NCBI GenBank assembly: GCA_021399435.1
Contig: JAJTUP010000063.1
Coordinates: 248,001-312,000, forward strand
DNA from: Diaporthe sp. PMI_573
Taxonomy: Eukaryota > Ascomycota > Sordariomycetes > Diaporthales > Diaporthaceae
Reading direction: 5' to 3'
Length of the DNA: 64,000 nucleotides
This document shows positions 54,965 to 64,000 of this stretch, one piece after another. Under the pieces are notes generated by a model. The model did no database searches, was not told the origin of the DNA, and saw only the letters and a list, made by a program, of their open reading frames with translations. Positions within the stretch are counted from its first letter, which is position 1. The number at the start of each line of letters is the position of its first letter. A program made the translations under genes and the position numbers.

Positions 54965-55993
54965 GTTTCTTGGGTGAGGAAGCTCTGGATGTTGATGTGA
55001 TGAGATTCTGTGGTTATGCGATGAGAGAGGGAGAGAATAGCCTTAGCAGATACGAAGAGCGAAGTGGCACAGAAAGACTCCTCCTATTTATACATGCTCT
55101 CTCGTCGAGGAATTCCGAGCAGGGGTAAAGACGTTGGCGTAGCAGGAAGCAAACAATGTGCCGGCTTTTGACCGAGAGTATCTGGATCCAACACAGGCCG
55201 CCGGACCTTCAGTGGAAACAATCGTCTGCGTGATGCTGGTCCTGTGTTGTGTTTGCTGGGATACCAAATTCTGCGGCCAGATCGTCAGAGCGGGCTGTAT
55301 TGAGTCAATGGACGCAAGGGATACGTTCTCGGACATTCTCGGACTTACGGAGGGCAGTTTCAGAATGTGACATGAATCTCTACATGGCCGACTGGAGAAA
55401 TATAGCTCTGTTGTCCGAGTAGTTGGAGCAAAGTGAAGAACGATATTTCGAAGAATGGAGTGGGGGGATGTTTACATCGACGCTAATGCAAATGGATTAC
55501 ACCTGCATAGGGTGGGGCCGATGCGGCGCCACTCTCCTTTTGGCCTTGACTCGTGATATTTACGCAGTATAACCAGTGTCGTCGTGGTCTGCATAGCTGG
55601 CTAGGGGTTGATTTGCGCACCCCTGTTCTTAGAGACTTCCGTTCTGAGGTGAAGATGAGGCTAGGAACCGCAGGGAGTGTGAAATCCTAAGTCCAGAGAT
55701 TACACAGATCACCGCTAGAAAGCGGTAAGATCGCTCGGAAATTGCAGTGGGACGAAGAGTAGAGATCAAGCTTGAATATGGACGCGTCTGTATGTCAAGG
55801 GCCGTCAATGTACCACATTTATTTCCTGCTCAAAGAGGACTAGTAGGCGTATCTGGGACTTGTCCACTCGCTACTGCGGTCAATGACCCGCGCGGGTTTA
55901 TCTGTTCGATGCTCGGCTTTGGTACTGGATAGCTCCCATGATCTGATTGTTCGGTATGCCGTATCGGTATATAATAGACTACTTCGTGCTGCC
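54965..55993. other. intergenic, no gene recognised
   Basis: AKR promoter on the left and upstream flank of the broken esterase on the right; unremarkable. Confidence 0.5.
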
Positions 55994-56105
55994 ATGGCCA
56001 CAACAAACACTTCTCATCTTCATTCTCTCGCTACTGAGAGTCTTTTGAGTCACAAAACTCTGGAGTCCCGCTGGAACTGGCGCAGCCACGATACCGCTCT
56101 TCACG

Positions 56106-57385
56106 ATGGCCATGTTCGTACTCAAGTTTGGTTTCTTCACCAGTGCTCTGTCGCACTTGGCGTTAGCCAGCCCTTGAACGCCAGACAGGAGGCCGCCCCA
56201 ACGGCGATGGTCAAGAACGGCACATACAGTGGCGTCTATAACCTAGAACACAACCAAGACTGTTTCCTCGGGATCCCCTACGCTCAGCCTCCGGTGGGTG
56301 CTCTTCGTTTCCGCAACCCGGTGTCGCTCAACAGCTCTTGGGAAGGGCCAGCCAACGCGACCGAATTCTCGCCCGCCTGCCACCAATTTCCGCCGGACAA
56401 CACGCCCACGTCCGAGGACTGTCTGACGCTTAATGTCGTACGTCCCAGCGGCATGGAAGGTGTACAGTTGCCCGTCGGTGTTTGGATCCACGGCGGTGCT
56501 CATATCTCGGGCTCGAATCGCGATGCGCAGTATAACATGTCCTTCATCGTGGAGCAGTCCGTCGCTGCGGGCAAGCCCTTCATCGGGGTCAACCTCAACT
56601 ACCGCCTGCAGCTGTATGGCTTCATGTACGGATCGGATTTCTTCGAGGCGGGCTTGGGCAATCTGGGCTATAAGGACCAGCATGTGGCCCTGCGTTGGAT
56701 ACAGGAGAACATCGCCGCGTTTGGAGGGGATCCAGACAAGGTGACGATCTGGGGCGAGAGCGCGGGCGGCGAGAGCGTCGGCGCGCACCTTATCTCCTAC
56801 GGCGGGCGTGATCAGGGCCTCTTCCGGGCAGCCATCATGGAGAGCGCAAACCCGATCAACCCGTTCAGGTACAACAGCCCATCCGAGTGGGATGTCTACT
56901 ACGACGCCATCACGGCCGCCGCCAACTGCAGCAGCTCCGCCGACACAGTCGCCTGCCTGCGCACCGTCCCGTCCGACACGCTGACGTCCATCTTCCAAAG
57001 CGACATCATCGACGACATTCCCTCGTGGGGGATGGAGATCGACGGTGAATTTATCAAGAGCAACGCGCGTGAAGCCCTCCTAGCCGGCGACTTCATCAAG
57101 GTGCCCATCCTGCACGGCCAGAATCACGACGAGGGGACAGCACTGGCGACGCGGGGCATCGACACCGACGCCCAGTTCCTGGCCGACGTCCGGAGCCGCG
57201 GCGCCGACAACGCAACCGCGCTGCGCATCGCCGATCTATACCCCGACGACCCGGCTGTGGGCATCCCGGGCACCCTCGCCGGCCGCGCTTCCGCCTCGCT
57301 CGGCCTGCAGTACCATGCACCACCACCATCCGGCACACCCCACCATCCGGCACAGCCAAATTTGCCGCTACCTACCAAAACTTAA
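56106..57385 (+). pseudogene. type-B carboxylesterase, frameshifted signal peptide and missing C-terminus
   Basis: A frame beginning at 56106 encodes a good signal peptide (MAMFVLKFGFFTSALSHLAL) but stops at TGA 56175-56177. The mature enzyme (AAPTAMVKNGTYSGVYNLEH..) continues in another frame, consistent with a one-base loss near 56170. The body is well kept: SEDCLTLNV, VWIHGGAH, nucleophile GESAGG and acidic HDEGT. The protein then ends in Pro/His-rich unconserved sequence (HAPPPSGTPHH) right after GLQY, about 180 residues short, so the catalytic His is absent. A duplicated CACCATCCGGCACA at about 57321-57355 marks the end. A paralogue of the intact esterase at 24.8 kb. The open frame from 55883 reads through but its N-terminus looks random. 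Confidence 0.8.
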
Positions 57386-57491
57386 CAACTTGACTTACAC
57401 ATTACTCGATTATTAGTAAGGGTATCCAGAATCTGAATAAATACGTAGATAGAGAAATGGCAATTGAGCTTAGCGGTCTTTTTAAATTTTA
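57386..57491. other. flank between broken esterase and transposon nest
   Basis: A short AT-rich stretch with no recognisable content. Confidence 0.4.
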
Positions 57492-57746
57492 GTGGGGCAC
57501 CCTTATCGCCTAATTCTGCCTGTTTGTAAACAAACCTAGATGCAAGATTAAGGACGCGTTTCTGCTATTAGGTCCTCACCTATATAGCCACCCAAATTGC
57601 TAACTATAATGCCTCTAAAGATGTATATTAAGGAGGATGTAGCCAATGCCTTATTTAATATATCTGATAATGGTTTTTCTCTAAACAAAGCTTCTTAGAA
57701 GCATAATGTGCCGCTATTTACCCTCTCCGAAAGGCAAAATGGCCGC
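57492..57746 (+). mobile_element. pogo/Fot-type DNA transposon, 5' remnant
   Basis: A frame starting ATG 57609 reads YIKEDVANALFNISDNGFSL then NKAS, a TAG (57696-57698) in place of Gln, KHNVP and LSERQNG. This is the Psq-type helix-turn-helix that opens pogo/Fot/Tigger transposases. The TAG is a CAG-to-TAG change. A possible terminal inverted repeat begins TAGTGGGGCACCC at about 57491; the boundary is a guess. The coding sequence stops abruptly where the LTR begins at 57747; the rest of the transposase should lie beyond the right edge. Confidence 0.7.
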
Positions 57747-58172
57747 TGTTATAAACAGCCTCCTTCAGACCCCCAGACCCCTTCAGCCTCCTTCAGCCCC
57801 TTCAAAGCCCTTCCAGCCTCCCTCAGCCCCTATCCGCCTCCTTCAGAAAGAATAGGCTATCTATGCAAGCCTCTAGATATAAGTAGAGAAACCAGCTAGC
57901 CTAGCTTGGCAGAATCTTCTTATCAGAGTTATTCCTTCCACCCTTTCCCATTTCTCTTTCTAGCCCCTGTTTTTCTCGAGTCATTATTCTCTCCATCAGA
58001 GGAATATACCTCTCCGAAGGTCCGAACCTTCTATATATATATACCTAGCCTTTTCCTCTCAGATAGATAGTTAGTTCTTCAGTCAGATCAACTTTTTCCC
58101 TCCTACACCTAGCTTGCCTCCTCCTTCCTTAAATTTATTCTCTATAAGGTGTTAAAGAATATCTTGACTACA
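57747..58172 (+). repeat. 5' LTR
   Basis: It begins TGTTATAAACAGCC and ends around GACTACA. It is about 426 bp and matches 63574-64000. Differences between the two LTRs are mostly C/T or A/G, often at CpA or TpG steps. Confidence 0.8.
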
Positions 58173-58342
58173 GCCTTGCTATATCCCTCTACCCTTAGCC
58201 CTCTACCCTTAATCTAGGTGTTTTTAACAGCTTGATCTGACTCACCTATCTTCCCACCTCTTTTCGTCCCCTCTTGGTTTCCACGATAACTTCAGACTAG
58301 CAGACCCTTTTTGATTTCCTCCCCTCTATCCCCAGGGATTTT

Positions 58343-59440
58343 GTGGGAATTAATCCACCACTACCTTCTAGAATCTCTGGCCCTCAGATTACCCTCGTCC
58401 TCTCTACCTTCTCTCAAGGAGGCCAGTCTACCTCCCAGACCTCTATTCAAGGCCCTATCTTTCCTGAAGATATAGATAGTCTAGGTAGGGCAGTTCTCTT
58501 CGCGTTCTATACTCTAGGACAAAGAATTGCCCAGAAGGAAATCTTTCCTTCAGCTTCCACCTCCTTCTCGTCCCAGCCACCCTCTCAGCCCTCGGTTCCT
58601 CACCTCTCACCTCCTAACCCCTATTCAGGGGGTAAGGAAAAATTTAGATTTTTTACTACCTAACTACAACTAGTCTTTTCTTCGGACCCATTTCGCTTCT
58701 CGGTAGATTCGGCTAAAATAGCCTATTCAGCCTCCTTCCTCCAAGATTCAGCCCTTTCTTGGTTCTCCCCCCACCTCAACCTTTCTACTAGCCTCTCCGA
58801 TTTTATTACCTATTCAGAATTCTTCTCAGCCCTTCAAGCTACCTTTGACGACCCAGATGCCCTCGGTACTACTAAAAGAGACCTATAAGCTCTAAAACAA
58901 GAAACCTCCTACTCAGCCTATTATTTAAAATTCATCCCCCTCATCTCTATTCTCGGCTAGACCTCTAATACGGTAAAAATTACTCACTTCCATAGAGGTC
59001 TAAAAGAGAACCTTAAGGACCTCCTAGTTAGCCAAGACATACCTCTAGATTTTTCTTCTTACGTAAATAAGTATATTTCTCTAGATAACGACCTCTTTAC
59101 CCGCTAGAAGGGAAAAAAAAGAATTCAGCCCCTGGTTTTAGCTCCCAACCCGCCTACTATTCACCCTACTACCCCTGTTTTACCCCCTAGCCCTATAGAA
59201 CTCGACTCTACCTAGAGGAAGGCCTACCGTAGGGCTAATAATCTCTATACCTACTGTGGCTAGCCTGGCCACTTTGTTCAGGACTGCCCTCACCCTGGGA
59301 GAAAGAAATTCTCAAATATTTCTTATGCTTCTACCTCGGCCCTCCCAGCTTCTCTACCTCTAAATTCAACCCCTACTACTACCCCTACTTCTTCAGCCCC
59401 AGTACTCTATTCAGGAAAAGAGAGCAGGTAGTTAGCCTAT
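58343..59440 (+). pseudogene. gag (capsid and zinc knuckle)
   Basis: The first part is open (58343-58663). The retrotrans_gag-like part continues in the region with stops: DSALSWFSPHL, LQATFDDPDALGTTKRDL, then a CCHC knuckle YCG..PGHFVQDCPHPGRK at about 59250-59300 containing a TAG at what should be Gln or Trp. Confidence 0.75.
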
Positions 59441-59899
59441 AGCCTAATTTACCCGCTCCTATTAGCTATCGGAATTTTTATTTACCCTTAGAATGTGAAC
59501 CGACTTTGTTATAGTTACTACCCGTCTCACAGCCTACTCTATATTTTACCTTAGACTTCTCGCCTTCCTACAAGCCGCCCTCGGTTAAAGATTCAATTAA
59601 TAATGATACTAAAAAATACTCTGAAAAATCTAGTATTTTTAACCCCGAGGACAACCCTAACCCCGATGGATTGGTGGAGGAATCTAATGGACCACTTTTA
59701 ACCTAATGTATGGGGACAAGACCCCCTGAAGGGCCCCTAGAACCCCCTACAGCTAGCCTACTAAACCCCCTAGACACCCCTACCATTAGCCCGCTAGGGC
59801 CCCCTAGCCCTTCAACCCCTATTTAGACTTAGACTTTACCCCCTACTTTAGCCCCTACTTTACCCGTTTTTCAACCTATCCTAACCCTGATTTCGACCC

Positions 59900-62800
59900 A
59901 CTATATTTACTCTTTAGACCTTAGAAATAAGGCCCCTCTCGTCCTCCTAGCTACTCTCTCTAGCACTCCTGGATTGATAATAATTAATTCAGGAGTTACT
60001 TCTTGTTTTATCGACTTTAACTTTACCCTCGCCCAAGGGTACCCCCTTTGGAAGAAAACTTGCCCTAAAGCTCTATTAGTAGTGAATGGAAGGGAGTCTT
60101 CTACTGGAGATATTCTCTATGAAGTTAACATTTACCTCCAGATCAACTAGCACCTTGAAACTTCTATTTTTCAAGTTACGAAAATCTCTAGTTACCCAGC
60201 TATTCTAGGGTGTTTATAGCTTTCCTACTATAACCCTATTATAGACTAGAAGACCGGCTTAATCTCTTTTACCTCGGATATTTACTAGCTTTCTTATTTA
60301 CCTACTTGTTCTTTACCTTTAGCTTTGACTATTCAGCCTTTACCTCTAGCCTTGACTTCACCCTTCTTGGCCAGCAACCCTATAGTAGCAAGAATTTCTA
60401 GTACAGCCCTTTTTCGATTCGCTAAACAAGATAAGGCCTAGATCTATAGGGTCTCTATTCAAGAGATTAAGGACTACCTAGCTTCTGAAGGAAACGAAAA
60501 ATCCCCTGAAGAAGAAGAGGAATTTCTTCAGTTAAAGATACCTAACTAATTTCACAACCTTCTCCCTCTTTTTCGAAAAAGGGACGCTGAAAGGCTCCCT
60601 CCCTATAAGGGTATACTCGACTACCCTATAGAACTTGAAGAAGGAAAATCAGCTCCCTTCAGCCCCTTATACCCTATATTAGATCTCGAGCTCCAGGCTC
60701 TCCAAGTCTATTTAGACGATAACCTAAAAAAGGGCTATATTAAGCCATCTTCATCATCTACTACCTTACCTGTCCTCTTTATTTGAAAGCTAGGAGGTAG
60801 ACTTTGCTTTTGTGTCGACTATAGGGCCCTAAACGCTATAACTAAGCGTAATAAGACCCCCTTACCCTTAATAAACAACTCTCTTTAACGGCTCTCTAGA
60901 GCTAAAATCTTTTCTCGCCTAGATCTTTGCTAGGGTTTCAACTAGATTCAAATTCGCCAGGGTAACAAACCCCTTATAGCCTTCCGTACTAGATACAGCC
61001 TTTTTGAATATATAGTAATACCCTTTAAGCTAACTAATACCCTAGCCGTCTTTCAGTCTTTTATTAATTATGTTTTGAGAGAATTTCTTGATATCTTTAT
61101 GGTCATTTATATAGACGATATCCTTATTTTCTTGAATTCAGAAAAGGAACACTCCTAGTACCTTCGAGCCGTCCTTAAGAAATTAGCTAAGGCCAGCTTG
61201 TTTATTAAAGGTGAAAAGTATGAATTTTTCACTACTTCAACCACCTTCCTTAGTTTTGTTATCTCTCTGAAAGGGATTTCTATAGATTTGACTAAGGTAG
61301 CTACTATTCAAGACTAGAAGGCCCCTTCTTCAATTAAAGAACTTTAGTCATTCCTTGGATTCGTTAATTTCTACTAAAGATTTATTCGAAAATATTCACT
61401 TGTCTACCGACCTTTGTTTTTATTACTTTGAAAATCCCAGCCCTTCTTTTAGGACCCCCCCTAGCAAAAAGCCTTTGAAGCCCTAAAGGAGCTATTTACT
61501 TTAGAACCTATTCTTTACTATTTCGATCCTACCCTTGACTCTATTCTCGAAACCGATGCCTCAGATAACGTCATTTCAGCTATCTTTTCCCAAAAGGTGC
61601 CCTATAATGGAAAGCACCTCTTATACCCTATTGCCTATAGATCCCGAAAGCTTACCTAAACTAAAGAGAACTATGGGATAGGGGATAAAGAGATGCTAGC
61701 TATTATAGACGCCCTATCTAAATACTATTTATATACTAAGTCTCTTGCTAAACCCCTTACGGTTCTTATAGACCATTCAAATCTATCTACCTTTACTTCG
61801 AAAAAAGTCTTGAATAGACAATAGGCCTGGTGGGCTAATGAGCTCTCTAGCATGAATTTTGTTATTTCTTTTCGCCTAAGGGAGTTAAATACTCGAGCTG
61901 ATGCCCTTACTCGAAGACCCTAAGACTAAAAGGGAGGCATAGCGGCTGTAGCCTTTGAAAAAACTATTATACCATCTAAAAAGATAGTATATCTAAGAGC
62001 TATAGCTACCTTAGCTACCCCTACTCTCTCGGAATTCGAATCTGCCTTTAACCTTTCAACTATTTGCTCAGCCCTTCCTTTAGACCCCTTTTTTAAGGAA
62101 ATTTAATCACTACTTAAAAACCCTCTAAATTCAGCCCCTTAATACCTAGCTATAGATTTAGCTACTTATTCTATTTAAAACGGCCTCCTTCTTATTCGAA
62201 ATCTAGTTTATATACTAGAGGGCGACCTAAGGAGACAGGTTATTTCTTCTCGATACTCCTACCCAGCTACTGGCTACCCTGGCATTACCTCTACCTTCGA
62301 ATTAATTACTTGAGATTTCTGGTGGCCTTTTATTTGAAAGACTATGTAGTAGTATATTCGAAATTGCTCCATTTGTTCTAGAATTAAGCCCTCCTGACTA
62401 CCCCCTTTTGGCTTTCTGAAACCCCTGGAGATCCCCTAGAAACGCTGGACTTCTATTTCTATGGATCTAATTACTGGCCTACCCCTTTCAAATTCTTTTG
62501 ACGCCATTATTGTTTTTGTTGACCGACTCTCGAAAATAAGCTATTTTGTACCTTGCAACACCACTCTGGATTCTAAGGGCTGGGCCCTACTATTTAGAGA
62601 TAATATCTTTCGTTTTCACGGTCTTCCTTCTAAATTTATCTCTAATCAAGGTTCTATTTTTATTTCCGAATTTTCCAAGGCCCTATATAGGTTACTTGGA
62701 ATTAAACAGAATTTTTCTACTACAAACCACCTATAGTCTAACGGCTAAACAGAAGCTATTAATACCCTATTAGAATAATACCTTCAAGGGTATATATCCT

Positions 62801-63500
62801 ATTAACAAGACAACTAGGCAGACTAGCTCTCTATGGCTAAATTTACTTATAATAATTCTATTTCCTTAATAACCAAGATTTCGCCTTTTTTTACTAACTA
62901 TAGCTTTTACCCTCGTTTTAACTCCCTACTTCCAGCCCTAGATTCAACCCTAGAAGAAGTAAAAGAATTTACTTCTTTATTTTCAGACCTCGAGAATTTT
63001 ATCCATTTAGAAATCTACCTAGCTCAGGAAGCCTATTCTAAGCAGGTAAATAAAAGTCGACGATCCACTCCGAATTTTACTCTAGGCTCTCAAGTATGGC
63101 TACTTCACCACTATATTCATACTACTAGGCCTTCTCAAAAGCTCGATTTTAAACACTTAGGGCCCTTTAAGATATCTTAGAAAATCTCTCCCTATACCTA
63201 TAAACTCAAGCTTCCCCCTAGTATGAAAATATACCTAGTTTTTCACGTTTCTCTACTTAAACCTCTAGCCAAAGATCCTCTCCCTAACTAAGTTATTCCT
63301 CCACCCCCCCCTATTAAGGTTAAAGGGGAAGAGGAATTCTAGGTAAAGGAAATTCTTAATTCTAGGATTAGAGGAAAGAAACGCTAGTTCTTAGTCAGCT
63401 AGGTAGGCTATGATATACCTACCTGGGAACCTTTAGAAAATATCTCTAAGACCAAGGCCTATTCAAAGTACCTAGCCCAGTACCCTTACTAGCCCTAGAT
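59900..63500 (+). pseudogene. pol (PR, RT, RNase H, IN, chromodomain)
   Basis: Protease site at 59986 reads NSGVTSCFID where DSG is required. Reverse transcriptase (about 60640-61190) retains YIDDILIF at 61108-61131. RNase H (about 61460-61920) shows ETDASDNVI and LIDHSNL. Integrase (about 62170-63100) has a zinc finger in which both His appear as Tyr (SRYSYPATGYPG), MDLITGLPLSNSFDAIIVFV with the first Asp, and SNQGSIF where the second Asp (DRG/DQG) is expected. A chromodomain ends the frame with GYDIPTWEPLENI (about 63400-63450). There are numerous in-frame stops. Confidence 0.85.
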
Positions 63501-63573
63501 ATTTATTTATTTATTTATCCTTGTTTTTGTTTTAAACTAGCTTGTGGAACTTACTTTGGAAAGGAGGGCCTAC

Positions 63574-64000
63574 TATTATAAACAGCCTCCTTCAGACCCC
63601 TAGACCCCTTTAGCCTCCTTTAGCCCCTTCAAAGCCCTTCCAGCCTCCCTCAGCCCCTATCCACCTCCTTTAGAAAGAATAGGCTATCTATGTAAGCCTC
63701 TAGATATAAGTAGAGAAACCAGCTAGCCTAGCTTGGTAAAATCTTCTTATCGGAGTTATTCCTTCCACCCTTTTTTATTTCTCTTTCTAGCCCCTGTTTT
63801 TCTCGAGTTATTATTCTCTCTATTAGAGGAATATACCTCTCTGAAGGTCCGAACCTTCTATGTATATATACCTAGCCTTTTCCTCTTAGATAGATAGTTA
63901 GTTCTTTAGTCAGATTAACTTTTTCCCTCCTATACCTAGCTTACCTCCTCCTTCCTTGAATTTATTCTCTGTAAGGTGTTGAAGAATATCTTGACTACAG
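63574..64000 (+). repeat. 3' LTR (reaches window edge)
   Basis: It begins TATTATAAACAGCC, the G of the expected TG being A. It aligns along its length with the 5' LTR, ending TTGACTACAG at the last base, so its final bases may lie outside. Confidence 0.8.

Larger units (their letters stand above)
57747..64000 (+). mobile_element. Ty3/Gypsy chromovirus LTR retrotransposon, RIP-mutated, partial at window end
   Basis: Two LTR copies (57747-58172 and 63574-64000) flank a gag-pol region in the order gag, CCHC zinc knuckle, protease, reverse transcriptase, RNase H, integrase, chromodomain, which defines a Ty3/Gypsy chromovirus. Dozens of TAG/TAA/TGA codons interrupt every frame, mostly at positions where Gln or Trp is expected, so it is dead. 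It is inserted in a pogo-type transposase frame. The element reaches the window edge; its 3' LTR matches the 5' LTR up to the last base. A purine-rich tract (GGAAAGGAGGG, 63558-63568) precedes the 3' LTR as the likely polypurine tract. Confidence 0.92.

Noticed and set aside
56243..56998. 251-codon minus-strand frame
   Set aside because: Antisense shadow of the second esterase; the sense strand carries GESAG and other esterase motifs.
62461..63180. Open frames as independent genes
   Set aside because: They are stop-free islands of the retrotransposon integrase.

Overview
The window is nuclear DNA of a filamentous ascomycete (Pezizomycotina); genus cannot be read from sequence alone. The evidence is frequent 46-111 nt GT..AG introns with CTAAC/CTGAC-like branch sites, fungal-only families (HET domain, Zn2Cys6, bZIP-DUF3425, F-box-like, GH28, BAHD-like acyltransferase), and a retrotransposon riddled with C-to-T/G-to-A stops of the kind left by repeat-induced point mutation (RIP). 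I could rebuild spliced models for most genes; exon joins quoted below were checked for frame and, where stated, add up to an exact multiple of three.

Layout. 0-5 kb: a casein-kinase-like fragment and a long F-box-like gene. 6.3-8.1 kb: a BAHD-like acyltransferase and a decayed scrap of copper amine oxidase. 8.7-15.4 kb: a three-repeat Myb regulator, an amino acid permease and a copper amine oxidase, tied together by five copies of one 10-bp promoter motif: apparently an amine/nitrogen acquisition module. 16-30 kb: an intact HET gene, an SDR, a divergent pair of an NAD(P)-binding protein and a Zn2Cys6 regulator whose zinc cluster carries two stop codons, a secreted carboxylesterase, and a second HET gene whose first signature motif is out of frame. 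30-46 kb: a UPF0303 protein, an MFS sugar transporter, a Zn2Cys6 regulator and two divergent Gfo/Idh/MocA dehydrogenases whose promoters share a second motif (CCGAAACTCCCC), then a P450 pseudogene, a secreted beta-propeller lactonase-like protein and a secreted rhamnogalacturonase. This reads as a plant-sugar uptake and oxidation neighbourhood. 47-55 kb: a putative nuclease-fold protein, a bZIP-DUF3425 regulator, a zinc alcohol dehydrogenase and an aldo/keto reductase. 56-64 kb: a broken second carboxylesterase, then a transposon nest in which a Ty3/Gypsy chromovirus interrupts a pogo/Fot-type DNA transposon.

The general picture is an accessory region: regulators, transporters and oxidoreductases in small sets, with at least six decaying genes and a RIP-scarred transposon nest at the right edge. 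No rRNA, tRNA, CRISPR or polyketide/peptide synthase core gene was recognised.
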